Shown here: in pieces, positions 25,083 to 37,378 of the stretch
How positions within the stretch are numbered: the first letter of the stretch is position 1
Layout: every line of letters begins with the position of its first letter
DNA from: Cylicocyclus nassatus
Taxonomy: Eukaryota > Nematoda > Chromadorea > Rhabditida > Strongylidae
NCBI GenBank assembly: GCA_958299035.1
Contig: CATQJL010000223.1
Coordinates: 82,105,322-82,169,321 of the forward strand
Reading direction: 5' to 3'
Length of the DNA stretch: 64,000 nucleotides
Made by a program: the position numbers and the translations under genes
Notes under the pieces: model-generated
What the model saw: the letters and a program-made list of their open reading frames with translations, nothing else
Databases searched by the model: none
Told to the model about the DNA's origin: nothing

Positions 25083-26029
25083 TTAGGTTGTCCCATAAGT
25101 CTTTTCATTTCTGAGTTTTCGCTATAATAAGTCACACAGTTCTCATTCTAAATAGACGTCAGGATACCATTCGATAGAGCAAAGCAAGCTCTATAAGATG
25201 ACGATTATGCTTTTGCACCAACTTCGATCTACCACAAGTTTTAAACCAAAATCTAAAAAATTTCGGATGCCCAGAAAACCGAAAATTCTCTATATCTTTG
25301 TTCAAAAAAATTCTACAAATCTCTAACTCTCTCACGCATATACAGTCCACATCAGACATTCATATGTGCTGTTGCTGTATTTTTTCATCAGCTATACATC
25401 GAGAAACCGAAAATTTCCATGTTTTTACCAAAGTGATGCTGTGCTGTTCTTGCACCAACAGTTGTATACTGGAGGCAATTAGAAGTAGTACCGTAGATTT
25501 TTGGCTCTTCATATGCTCTGGTTCACGAGAAATATCAAATTTAGCTTTCTTGAATCGGGTTTTTCACGCTTAATTCAACATTTCTCGGAAACCAGAGCTT
25601 ACGGAGGGCTAAAAATTCACGGTTGTACTTCTAAGGGCTTGTAGCATACAACTGTTCGTGCAAGAACAGCACAGCATCACTTTGGTAAAAACATGGAAAT
25701 TTTCGGTTTCTCGATTTCTAGCTGATAAAAAATACAGCAACAGCACGTATGAGTGTCTGATGTAGAATGTATATGCGTGAGCGAGTTAGAGATTTGTAGG
25801 ATTTTTTTGAACAAAGATATAGAGAATTTTCGGTTTTCTGGGCATCCGAAAATTTTTAGATTTTGGTTTAAAACTTGTTGTAGATCGAAGTTGCTGCAAA
25901 AGCATAATCGTCGTCTTATAGAGCTTGCTTTGCTCTATCGAATGGTATCCTGATGTCTATTTAGAATGAGAAGTGTGTGACTTATTATAGCGAAAACTCA
26001 GAAATGAAAAGACTTATGGGACAACCTAA
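25083..26029. mobile_element. Mariner-type foldback element, 947 bp, TA duplication
   Basis: Terminal TTAGGTTGTCCCATAAGTC on both ends in inverted orientation, flanked by TA (25081-25082 and 26030-26031). The ends resemble mariner family termini. The arms pair for about 450 bp around a 45-bp loop, so the two mirror-image ORFs of about 66 codons are the same sequence read twice and not transposase. The flanks join to match the uninterrupted sister sequence at 23,680-23,760, proving the insertion. Mobilisation would need a mariner transposase from elsewhere. Confidence 0.92.
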
Positions 26030-26499
26030 TAGAGGCGCTCGGCAGATAACGAAGACAGATTTGAAATCAGCGTTTGATGCTCTTTATAGTCGTATCAATT
26101 TCATGTGAAAAGGACACTTTGACCGAAAACACTTCCCTTGCTAGCTTAGAATTGTTGAAAAGAAATTTCTGGAAACTTTTTTACCAATCAAATAGTAAAA
26201 TTTTGGTTCCAAACAAAGCCCCGACTTCCCAAAGCCAAGCCAGTTAGGTCGAAGTTAACATTTGATTGCTTTATTTGAGAGCTAGTAGGGCTTTAGCAAC
26301 CCGTTTTATATTCCAAAAATTCATCGTCGCTCTTCCTTCGTATTTAGTTGACATCTGACAATAACTTCATAGATGCTTTGAAGATAATGTAGCCTTGGAA
26401 CAATTAACCAAAAGCTGAAAAGTTGTTGAGATCAAGAAGTGTTTGTTTTAAAAAAAAATTATAATTTATATTTGAATTGAGCTTACTGAGGTGAGAGGT

Positions 26500-27250
26500 A
26501 TTGAAAGACGGAGAGTCTTTTATAACTCCTCTACCAAAAAGGAAAAAGATACTCGTATTCATAACTACCGTCCTAAACATAACGTCCATATTTACGCATT
26601 TCCCCAAAAACTGATCAAAAGTCAGATGACGACGCATCTGCAAAAACACGACATGATACCGCAAGCGCAGCATAGGTTTTGACTAAATCAACTGTCGTTA
26701 ACTTACAATACAATAGCAGGGTTAAGCTTCAGAGAGCGCTAGATGCAGTGGTTGTGTGGTCAATAGATTGGAAATTACCCCTTCCTTGGGAAAAAAAACT
26801 ATGGTACTCCATAGTGGTACTACTACTCATATTATCGCTATCGAATTAAAGGAGAGGACCTTAATTATGTCGATGAAGTGAAAGGTCTAAGGTTCCAGGT
26901 CAACAGTAACCTGAGTTTTGATAAGCATGCGAAGTAGTTGCTTGCGGAGGTTATGCGCCTGTATATAACTTGATGTTCGGGGCATTATTATAATACATGC
27001 CTTCTCATTAGGGCTTATAAAACTTATATCAGGTCGTTACTGAGTGCGGTACTGTAGTATTCAATTCTAAAGCCAGTTCAGTTCGAATGCTTGAGCAAGT
27101 ACTGAACAGCTTCACAAGAAAATTGCTAAAAGGACTGTGGGCTTCCTGTATGAACGACTACCCAATTATACTCAGAAACAAGGAACTTGAGCAAACTAGT
27201 TCAGCCATGAAGGAGGAGGATGTTTGATCTATTATACTTACGCTCAGAAG
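26500..27250 (+). pseudogene. Decayed LINE reverse transcriptase fragment (jockey/CR1-like)
   Basis: Plus-strand pieces in shifting frames read IHNYRPK, KLIKSQMTTHLQKHDMIPQA, AQHRF, then KDLNYVDEVKDLG-like and FDKHAK pieces, and SSVRMLEQVLNSFTRKLLK near 27,085. These follow the order of RT domains 3 to the C-terminal part of jockey/CR1-type LINEs: NYRPI, HGF and the final R.LE.V…T. Stops and frameshifts are frequent. No endonuclease is seen. Confidence 0.65.
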
Positions 27251-27438
27251 ATAATATTCACGGACTATCAACCACAGGTGCGATAGTCGGAGCCGAATCT
27301 CCGCTTAACTTCACTTTTGAGCTGGTACAGGGTGACCACCTTCACTTTTGGGTTTGTAAAAATCTCTTTACTGATTAAAAAAAGAAAATAAGCAAAAGGA
27401 ACGCGAAGGAAAGTATTGAGAGCATATATCTATGTAGT

Positions 27439-28592
27439 AGGTCAATCTAGGCAGTAACCGCCAAGAACCAGAATTTCGAATGATAAAATAACGTAAAACC
27501 ATGCGAAATTTCCACTGTTATAAATCTGGTGGTTGAAGATGTCAGCAATTGCCACTTTAATAGCTTTTAAAGTATATGTGTTGTTCTACCAGAAAGTGGA
27601 GGAATCAGCCGATTTGAGCAGGCCGTTGAGAACGAGAATTTTAAAGAATTGAGCGATTTTGGGTTGCTTAGTGACAGCTGACGTTTAGACTTCTTTAAAT
27701 CTGGAATGTTAAGGTGTGCAACGTTGCGACTTCATACATTTTGTAGAGTAAGGATTGCTCTATCAGACTGTATTCTAGCCGTACCGATCTATTGAGATAC
27801 CGCCGATTCAGGCTCTTAAAAAAACAGGTAAAAAACCGCTTTTCAAACTTCAACAGCTCATAACTTCCTCAGAATTGCATGAAGTATGTTGCGACTTCAT
27901 ATGTTGGACTCTCCTCTTCAAGAGTTTCCAGATGATATATACTATGTGGGGGTTCGATTTTTTTGCGGCTCTAAACCGGGGTGGAGACTTTTCATACCAA
28001 AGTCTCCACCTCGCCCATGTTAATGTATTGGCTGGAGGCCACCAGTGGAGACTTTGTGATGAAAAGACTCTCCACCCCCGGGCATATGCCGTGAGAGGCG
28101 CGAAATCCCCACATATTTTACGTCTTCTGAAAGCTCTTGAAGAGGAGAATCCAACCTATGAAGTCGCAACATGATTCATGCAATTCTGAAGAAGTTATGA
28201 GCTGTTGAAGTTCAGAAAGCGGGTTTTTATCTGCTTTTCAAGACCCTGGATCTCGGCGGTATCTCAATGGATCGGTAGGGCTAAGATATATTCTAATAAG
28301 GCAGACCTTAACTCTATTAATCCTATGAAGTCGCAATATCACACACTTTCACATTCAACATTTATATGAGTTTAATTGTCAGCTGTCATTAAACAAGCTA
28401 ACATGGCGTAATTTCCTTAGAATTCTGATTTCGGCGACTACCCCTCAAATCGACTCGATTTTTTCACTATCTGTTATGAAGCACAGTTGCTGACATCTTC
28501 AAACACCAGATTTATAGGAAATCTCGCATGATTTTTCGTTACTTTATTATTCAAAATTCTGGTCCTCGGCGCTTATTCCCTGGGTCGACCTG
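27439..28592. repeat. 1.15-kb palindrome with nested centre
   Basis: Outer arms pair GGTCAATCTAGGCAGTAA…CCAGAATTTCGAAT with the inverted ATTCAAAATTCTGGTCCTCG; inner arms pair TTGCGACTTCATA, CAGCTCATAACTTC and ACTCTCCTCTTCAAGAG. A central block (27,955-28,120) has its own GGTGGAGACTTTTCATACC / AAAGTCTCCACC inverted repeats. Non-coding; the 99-codon ORF across the centre is a by-product. Confidence 0.75.
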
Positions 28593-29010
28593 TTTTCTTC
28601 GCAGTGTTATAACAAAATTTACTTAATAAAAACGTAAAGTATAGCTGAGTTTTAGTCGACGGCGAGTTTCTAAAAGTAAATTGAACGAGAAAATAGCTTT
28701 GAATAACCTTTGAATTTGTTCTTCTTATTTCTCCTTTTTATTATAAATAAGTTAATGGAACTTCTGAGAAAGGAATTTTTTTTTGCAAAAAGAGTAGTCG
28801 AGCTGTGTTTCCTCCTCCCTCCCCGCTCTCCCCCCCCCCCCTCGGTCGACGTTTTTGGGAGGTGAGTGTCCGGCACTACCACCTTCACTTTTGGCCGGCC
28901 AGTGGTAGCCGAAACAATCTTCACTTTGGGGGGCCCGGCTCCACCTATCGCACCTCAGCTATCAACTCGGACCGTTCCACTTTTTCGAAGATCTAAAACG
29001 AGGGGCGGTA

Positions 29011-29217
29011 CAGGGCTTTACAACCTGAGTGTCCCACCCGCCCAGCTAGGACGCCACGCTTAGGTCCGCGCAGCGTTCGTGGCGCTGGCTGCGCGTCGAC
29101 TGAAGCTTGGCGAAATCCGGGCGATACGCAGCAAACGCCGCGCGCAGCCTGAGCGAGGCGACCGCGTTGGAGGAGCCGCGCAAGCTAAACTTGCGACTCT
29201 CAGGTTGAAAAGCCCTG
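29011..29217. mobile_element. 207-bp MITE of the CAGGGGCTTTCAA family
   Basis: Ends CAGGGCTTTACAACCTGAGT and the inverted ACTCTCAGGTTGAAAAGCCCTG, flanked by TA at 29009-29010 and 29218-29219. The GC-rich body has inverted stretches (GCGCAGC…GCTGCGCG). Relative of 50,098-50,301. Confidence 0.8.
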
Positions 29218-29219
29218 TA

Positions 29220-31720
29220 CAAGGAAGACAGCGATACCCACGACAAGGAGAAGTTTGGGGAGGAGATTCTTTGCAAACAGATTTACCAGTGACCTGGATA
29301 AACTGATGAGACGAGAAACCTGTGAAACATTCGCAGTTAAAGATGCTTTTGAAGGGCTATTTGTTCTCGCGTTGCAAACCCGTCTTTTTCGTTTTATGTT
29401 TATCATGTCTGTTTACGATCAATGCATAAAATCCTAGGTAACAAAACAAATGGAGGACTACTACTGCACTCAAGATCTGTCACATTACCAAGAAAATCAA
29501 AAGTTACTACTGACATGTTCACGAAATGTGCAGACAGTATGGGTATTCGAAAAATCGTGACGGCGCGACCAGCGCGTCAAGCACACACCTCCGGCAATCG
29601 CATTTTCTTGATATTTATCCCTACGCGAGTGGTTTTGTGATCACTATGTTAGTCTTTAGACAATGTAAGTGACTGAGCTAAGCACTGAGGTGATGCTCTA
29701 TTGTATGAAGTTTATAATCCTGTGGACGCAAAGACAGCAGTCAAGTCGTTGTGACGGTGCAGGAGGCAAACGGTGTTCTACTACGGTATATGAAACGATT
29801 CGCAATAAGAGCAGCTCGCGCATCCCCTTCGCGTCCGCTCAGCTTACTTGGCTAGTCCGCCTTCGCCCGGCTACAGACTTTACATCAGGATTTAGAATCT
29901 CTCGCAAAATGAAGGCTTATCGTAATCAATAGCACGTCTGAGATCAAAGCTAGATACTTACAACTAGCATAGCTTTCCACAGCGCATAATCACCGCTATC
30001 GTGCAGCGGTCTGCAGAACGATGGTTTAATTGATGTGTGGTTCACAATGAGCTCATATTTGATCCATTTATTACTGCTTCGAAGTCTGAGAGATTGACTA
30101 TTTCAATCAGGGTATTAGTGTATTGATACAAAGAAATGTTCAAATCTCCGATGCTGTCGCAGTATCTGACCAACCGTTTTGATAATGGTAAGCCTTGAAA
30201 AGACCGTAAAACGAATGCACCATGAAAAAATCTGAGTTTTAAAAACTGGCAGATCGAGCTCCGGAAAGCCACAGAAGTGACTGTTAATCCCCAAAATCTC
30301 TGGATTTTCACGACGTTCCCGTAAGGCATCTAGGATTTTCTTCAGAATGCAGAGAACATCTTTAAATATCTGACTTGTAGAACCAGATCTTAATCACCTA
30401 AGGAAATCTTTGAACAGCAGTCTCTGCTAGAGGTAACTGTGACCCGCTACTGTAGCGCACTAGCTTCTGTAATTACACAGCGCGGGAGATCATAACACTT
30501 ATCACAAATTTGAATCAGTACTTGTAAGCTGTTTTGTTTTTGTTCGTTTCTCTACTTTTGAAGTTGTGTTTCTTATTTATATGAATGGGATATGTAAAGA
30601 TGCGGTTTTCTTCCACAAGACAAAGCGAGTTAGTGGAGGCAGTCGTCTTCACCGGGGTTGTCCTTCATCTAATTTAGTGCAGTCAAGGCTGCAGTTCCGG
30701 AAGTACTAGTTGTGTTGATTCACATTGCAGTCTAGAATGGCACAATTTGATGTATGAGTGGCCTTGCTTATTCGAGTGATAAAGTGCTTGGTGGAGGAAT
30801 TTTTGGGAAGTCTCAATTGAGGCTCATTATTTAGTGTAGGGTTTAGTCTAAGTACTTATATAATATTTTCAACAAAGGTAGTTTTCAAAATGGATTGGAG
30901 GAGAAGGTAGTAGTTGTTTCAAATGGAAATCAAGCAATTTTATAGCACACCAGGTGATTCATAAGCGCAGACCAACACTGTATGCGCACATGGGGTTTTT
31001 GATCCTTCGTAAAATTGACAAGTTTTTGTGTTAGAAAACGTCTCGCTCAGTATTTAGTTATGCGCGAAGATTTTTCTTCTTGTAGCAGTACGCGCGCTGG
31101 GAGCAATGCGAACCGCTCGCCTTGAGTTGTGTAGTCGACACGACGTAGACTAATCAAGTACAGACTATGTGATGCGGACCTTCTCGCATCGTAGCGGTGT
31201 CTATTCGGCATCCTGCTGTACTATTGTATCTATTTTGAATAAAATTGTTTAGCTCTAAAACTTACTTGTTGGAATAAACCAGTCTAACAATCATTGGCTT
31301 CAGAAATCACTGATACAAAGTGATGGTTTTGGAGATGCGCCGGCGTTGCCGCAATGATCATGAAGATAAAAACGAAAATTTGTTTGGCATGCTACACCTA
31401 ACTTAACATGTTCACATCTGTTGTACACGAATTCCTTCTTTCTGGTCGCGTTGCAACAAAATTTGACCAAAATGCCCTCTGGTCCGCGCTGGTACTAAAA
31501 TTCACAACCCATGCGCTCCGCTGTCTCCTTCAATCAAATAGTAATATGTGACTAGCAATGTCCACTTTTATGGAAACTGAAGCAAAAATTAGGTATGCTG
31601 AAATTATCTTACTTGCAGAATCCGTTATGGTTTCTGGTTCCTTGGGCTCTCGAAATTCTTAGCAATAGAAAATGAGAAAGAGTTAAAGACAGATGGTAGG
31701 ACTAAAGGCTTCTTTGTATG
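29220..31720. other. Intergenic; one orphan ORF at 30,115-30,398 (minus)
   Basis: The orphan ORF has about 92 codons without an ATG and reads well as protein (FKDVLCILKKILDALRERRE, GFPELDLPVFKTQIFSW). It could be an isolated exon or relic; I do not recognise it. Otherwise no terminal repeats, RNA gene or domain was found in this stretch. Confidence 0.3.
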
Positions 31721-31730
31721 TGGTTCTCTA

Positions 31731-31965
31731 AGACCTCGGGCAGAGTCACGCGATTTCATTGTTGCGATTCATCGCGACAAGACAAGTATTACGAGCTTAT
31801 TGCTTGCCAATCTTCTTGTATTTCATTTGTGACAGTTTCACGATTAGTGCTGGGAAACTATCACAGTCGAAACGCAAGAAGATCGGCATGCAATGATATC
31901 GTTACAGTTGTCCTGTCGTGATGAATTGCGACGATGAAGTCGCTTGAACTCTGCCCGAGGCCTAA
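31731..31965. mobile_element. Palindromic MITE, copy 2 of the CTCGGGCAGA family
   Basis: Arms ACCTCGGGCAGAGTCACGCG and its inverted partner ending CTCTGCCCGAGGCC, with TAAG on both outer sides. The inner AATCTTCTTG / CAAGAAGATCGGCATGC arms match copy 1 at 13,438-13,679. Confidence 0.8.
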
Positions 31966-32499
31966 GGGGGTAGAGGTGTTAACAGTATGTCGTGATTGTT
32001 AGATCATGACTTCTCTGATTAGTGCCAGAGCAGGTCTTGACAAACCGCATTATTTTCTGATAGCGTTATTTCTCCTTTCCAACTAATATAGAAATTACTT
32101 TACACTACTCGCATAAACGTTATTTTTCAGTCATCTTGACTACAACTTCAGCTAGAACAGGCGAAAATTGCTCGAATTGGATCCTTTTGGTTACCAGAAT
32201 TCAAGGTTAGTTTCCATTTTGCTTCGCACTTTATCTTGTCACTTTTTTGTTGTTTACGTTTTGCTCCTGCTCATTTCATATCTATTTTTTAATTCATGAC
32301 AGGTGAGCTACTAATTTTTTATGATGTTCCTTTCATTTGAACGCATATATCTGACATACAAGGGATTCGTACTTCGCAGCTAGAACACCCTACCTATTTA
32401 TCTCGTAGCTTAATTGTTCCAGATATGACATCGCATTGAATTCTGATTGATAATGGAGGCTAAATGTCAGAAAATGGTTCTCGTATTCTTCAACTTCGT

Positions 32500-33170
32500 A
32501 AGTATCCTCGCGGAGAGCTAGCGCTTATTTTAAGATTGGTACAGCCACAATCACCATCGATTTAGGACCTACTTTCATAATGTTCAAGACTCCTTGGAGT
32601 TCCTTCAGACTATGCCACTGTAGCGGCGTGGTCTGAAGAAACCTTAGTTCAGTTCTCATTCTATCTTCGCTGGCATCTACGCGCTCGAAGCATGCGAGTA
32701 CTTCCAATTTTCTCGCTCAAAAGTTGGAGTGCTTTCCTTGAAGTCGCTTACAGATGATGGTGTGCTCATGCCTGTATGCCTTCGATCTCCTCCCCACGAA
32801 ATCATCCTTCTGTTCTATGGCTGGCTTCTCCAGGCAAAGAGCGTTCAAGGGAGGACACATACATATGAACGAATACAATTCACACTCTTCGTCACGAACA
32901 GGCATTGCCTTGATTACACAGAGATGTACACCTGCTGACCAGCGAAGATTACAAAGAGGCTTCTCCTCTCAGTGCTTTCTTCGATCATCTCCTTTTTGGA
33001 CTGTAGCTTTGGGGTTATGCTGTACAGGTTGTGATAGAACTCCCGCAAACGATTATGAAAGAGTACTGATCAATGGTGCTTCGTATCCAATACACCAACC
33101 TCCCAATAGCAGGAATATCCAGAAGAACACCGATTGCGGTACTTTCACACAACATCACAGACTAGAATGA
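32500..33170 (-). other. Unassigned ORF cluster, possible relic gene
   Basis: Minus-strand pieces in different frames look protein-like: AIGVLLDIPAIGRLVYWIRS (about 33,080-33,140), REFYHNLYSITPKLQSKKEM (about 32,990-33,045), EEECELYSFICMCPPLNALC-type sequence (32,717-32,905) and ELRFLQTTPLQWHSLKELQG (32,525-32,707). They could be fragments of one decayed protein or retroelement. No domain is recognised and no clean splice model joins them. Confidence 0.25.
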
Positions 33171-34036
33171 TAATATAAAGCGAGTGAATTTTTTTACCGT
33201 AAATAAAACCATTCTAAGAAATAAACTGACCTCATTTGAGAATGAACAATCAACAGTTTACATATTCCACGCGCAAAACAAGAAACAGAAGTGAGACAAA
33301 ATACAACCTACCTTCTTTTTTCAGCAGCTCATCTCACATTTATCCGAATTCTATACTACAATCGAACTGTGCAGTCTTAGGGCGCAACATTGCATAGCGT
33401 TAGACCGTTGTATTTCTAAGATCTGACATGTAAGGCCTGCCCACAGACAAATCCTTCCAAAGATAAGTCCAGTACAGCTAACGCTTTAGACTTACCTGAC
33501 AAGTTTAATGTAGTTATAATGAAAAAAAAGCTTATATGTAGGCCGGACGTAACTGAGGACGGACTCATGTGGGTCACAGAAGCGGCCATATTTGTTACAT
33601 TTTAGGCAATAATGAGTTAGCTCTTCTTTGGTTTTTAACAAGCTTAGTGTAAGGGAAATAGGCACTTACTTCTTTATTAATTCGTCTTTGTTGTATTGGG
33701 AGGTGTGATCGACATGAAAATCAGAAACCGTTTTGAGAAGTCGGATCAGTCGTTCGCAACATTCTAGTGTGTAAAACAGGACAAAAAGCGAACGAAGGAT
33801 TGATATCTTGCACTTTGTCGATGCTTTCTTAACTTTCTTGTATCGATCAGTTCCAAAAACAATGAAGCGCTCATTTTAAGGCAGTGCTAATTCTAACCAG
33901 TCCTAAAAACATCGTAGCAGAAGTTCCTCTATACATGCGATGGATCTTTTGCCACGCCTGTTTATCAAAAAATATAGAAAGTAAACTCTTGCTGAAACAG
34001 TTCAGCGAGCTTTATCTAATTAAATGTTTCTATATC

Positions 34037-34752
34037 TTAGCCTGCAGCGTATTGCTGAAGACAAATGATTTTTATTGTTTGTAACGACATTTTTGAGAGT
34101 ATGAAGTTGGGAAACTGCTCTTCGACAAATCCGAATTCTTCCTCGTTGCGCGCTATCATTAAAACATAATACCAAAGCATGGGGCAGAACGTGATAACGG
34201 GAAAGTAACCAATAATTGTCCAGTATATGTACTTTGTAAGCCTCACCCGTGCTTCCTCTATTCACGGCTTTGTTTACCAGCAGTTCTATACTGAGAAATT
34301 TCAATGCGACCGTGGCTTATTAGCTGTGAGTGTACTCTACCGGCTAATAAACAGAAACGGCCTATATTGTGATAACATACTTTTAATCTTGTTCAGTGAA
34401 GGTGAGAAGTATAGGTCTTCATCAATGGTTCACACTGAGCAAATTCTAATCAAAATGTGAGTGCAAAAACTACTGATGTATGCGAAAATTTTCGATAAAG
34501 TGATTCTAAGTCAAGTGTGGAAGCTTTTGGAATAGTTCACTTACTGAATTCTTGCTTCCTTTCTACCGCTAACTTTGTTGACTTCGAGCCATGACAATTT
34601 CGACGTTGTCGGTGTAGATGCAATGTGTAGAGGCATACTAGCTGTAATAAAACTTGGAATGGCAAGTGGGTATGCCGTGGTTTACGATGCCCCTTCTTCC
34701 AGATAGGGTTTTGGGATGTGGTCTCAATGTCGGAGGGCGAAGAAATGGTCAT
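34037..34752 (-). CDS. Possible two-exon gene, single-pass membrane protein
   Basis: Exon 34545-34752 begins with ATG directly after a TTTCAGG acceptor-like site (a spliced-leader candidate) and ends at a strong GTAAGT donor. A second exon at 34037-34257 continues in frame to a TAA stop, giving about 142 residues. The second exon encodes a hydrophobic segment (YIYWTIIGYFPVITFCPMLW) followed by RNEEEFGFVEEQFPNF, typical of a membrane anchor with a charged tail. The acceptor for exon 2 (GAATAG) is weak, and I do not recognise the family. It could be real, partial or chance. Confidence 0.3.
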
Positions 34753-34759
34753 CCTGAAA

Positions 34760-37370
34760 GATCATTTAATCAGTAGCTCCGGGAATCTAGTATTGAAATT
34801 TCCCTCCTCCCCCCCAACCCTCCCTCCCATCGCCTCCTTAAAAAAAAGTACGCACAAACAAGCTGGTGACCAGCTTTTCTAAAGTGTTGAGCCAAACCCA
34901 TAGCTCACAAAATTATCGTACACCATTCATTTTCCGAAACAGGCCACTTTTACAAAGTTTAAATTGATCCAGCACAAAACACAGTATAAGACCCGAGGCG
35001 TGATGGCACGACTAGGGCGCCTTCCTTTTCGACTACATGTTATGCTCATATGGTACCGCAACCTACCTGATGTGGTGTGTCAGCCCTTCTAGTCCTCCAA
35101 GATGTTGGGACTAAACGAAATTCTGAGCTACGACACGATCACCTCTTGGCTCACACCACCTTCAAGCTAGTAGCTCACTAGTAAGATCTCGCAGTCCTTT
35201 TCCAGGTCCATACGCATGATACCTCTTCTTCTCTTCAATGATACCGCCAGTGGAGAGTTTTGCATAGTTCAGCGGTAACAATAGCGAGCAAGACGTAGCA
35301 TAGAGTAACATTGAAGAGCATAGAGTAACATAGGATGTCGTAGGTATCATTGGAGTTGTGTATAGGAAGGTGATGTCAAATTTGGTACTCGTCGACAGCG
35401 ATCATGTTCGACTAGCGGTCGAAAGGTGCACCTAGATCGTCGGCGACGTTGAAGGCTGCATTGTGTTGGCTTTGGCAAGACTAATAGGGTCACTAGATGG
35501 TTACAGAATAGGAATGGCAGTGGTTGGAGCACACCACGACGTCGAACGTAGCCAAGTGAGAGCGGCTAGCAGCGCGCATCGTGCTGATGGTGCGGGCATC
35601 TGCACGCCCCGCCTCCACCGGCGCGTTATTACAATCTTGAGGACACGCTGAGCCGGTCGTGCTGATGTTTCTCATCATGAGCAGCGTCGACGCACTTATG
35701 AACATGGTCATCACGATCCTCGAACGCTTCTTCATTGGTCCCACGTGCTATGTTGTTCGGTTTTTTCTTTCTAGTAGTATGCTGTACATTTGCGCGTGCA
35801 CGTGATCCTCGGTGCTCCATGAAGCGTCGTGCACTTTTATGATCGTTTACTAATTTTTTCGTTTCTAGCAACAATGTTGCATAGCAGCTAGTCCATCGAG
35901 AGTCTACAAGGAAGATATGGCATTCCATTTGAACTTTTTTCCTAATTTTTTTTCGTTTTGGTGGCCAATTTTTCTTTGATTTGCAACATCAAAATTTCTT
36001 CTCGAAACACGCAGTTCTTTTGCTGAATATAGTGTTGAGCTACAAGGCTTCCATTTTTCCATCAAAATGTCGAATCACGTTTTGATCTACTTGAGTTTGG
36101 AAGTCAATTACCGTAACCTCTGCTTAGCAGGATTTCTTTGCCATCTTGGCAGTTTATGAAGCGCTACTTCCTGTAATGCTTGCGAAAACGTCTTACAACA
36201 CTAATCTCTTGTGGTTCCCATCATATCTGACCTTTTGATCTACTTTTTGTGCCTTCAAACTTTTTATTGGAATCGTCACTGACTTCCCTCAGTGGCGAGC
36301 GGCTCGCGTCGCGCTATTGCTGTGACTAGCTACAGTATCCTAGAAGTAGGCGGAGTCGGTCTTCCTATATCACGCTCACGGCAGCCATGCTGACTCCGTT
36401 GCAATGACCATCGTTGCGGCGTTTCGCCTGTGAGATGTGTCTAAACCTCCTCCGTTCCCGTGCACACTCAGCGAACGCGATGTCTACGCATCGCGCCTTG
36501 AAACAATGTCTAAGCGTTCCTCTCCGCATACTAGAAAAGATTTTGGCATGCTTTTCCAGCGTTCAGATCAAGTTTGAGGTCACTCTGGTCATTTTTCGTC
36601 TCTGGAACATCTCACTAACGAAATTTCACTTTTGGAAAGTATTCATCTTTGGTTTTCTGAAGTGTCATTTTTGACGTTGTTTCCTATAAATAACGTGTCG
36701 CGCGTGCTGAGAAAGGTCGCACACGCGTGTTGTTGTTTCTCAAATCGGATGCGTACGTTTTGATAAGCCGAGAGAAATCAAGAAGTACCATTTATCGACA
36801 CTTTCGAGAATTTATCTGCAATTTCTGTCAGTTTTACCAGTTGTTGATAGATGTACATGTTACTGGTACTTTCTTTAATTTTTATATGCAGATTTTTATC
36901 AAGCTTATTATCATCTTCGTGCGTGGCATATTGGAAGGTTCTTAAGAAATTTTCCGATACTCCGCGCAGGAATGGAAGAATTTTATCGATGTGTTAATTT
37001 CCGTTAAAAATTTTCTGTTTTATCGCGTCTTAATATTGCCAGTAAGGTCGACTCGGACTTTCTCGCTGTACAACTTCCATAAGCTCGGTATGCATTATCA
37101 TTTTTGCGTCGATCGATTTTATTCTTTCACGTTGAAAGTACGATGCACATTTACATGTATCAATGCCCCTCAACCAAACTGCTGCTTTAAGCGCATCGCT
37201 TGAAAGAGAAGGATAGTGAAAGACGGGCGGTGAACTGCATGCAAGCAGCAAACGTCACGTCTTGATCCATAAGGAGAGCAACAACTAACGCTAGAACTTG
37301 TCTGACCGAAGTAGCTGCTCAAGCTCTCGGATCGTCAAATTGTTCGCACGCCAGCCAATCCACGGCTCTT
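34760..37370. other. Intergenic region upstream of cbp-1
   Basis: Contains a short tandem repeat (AGCATAGAGTAACAT twice near 35,298-35,330), a 99-codon minus ORF at 35,629-35,928 without known motifs, and a GC-richer block at about 36,280-36,510. The cbp-1 promoter and 5' UTR presumably lie in the last kilobase; no TATA or spliced-leader acceptor is obvious. Confidence 0.3.
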
Positions 37371-37378
37371 TCGACGCC

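Noticed and set aside
25159..25953. Two similar ORFs of 66 codons on opposite strands
   Set aside because: They are the two arms of one palindrome read in mirror image; neither resembles a transposase.
32754..33170. 138-codon plus-strand ORF
   Set aside because: No recognisable motif; the minus-strand readings look more protein-like, and neither is secure.
35629..35928. 99-codon minus ORF as a gene
   Set aside because: Charged but without motif, splice sites or similarity visible here.
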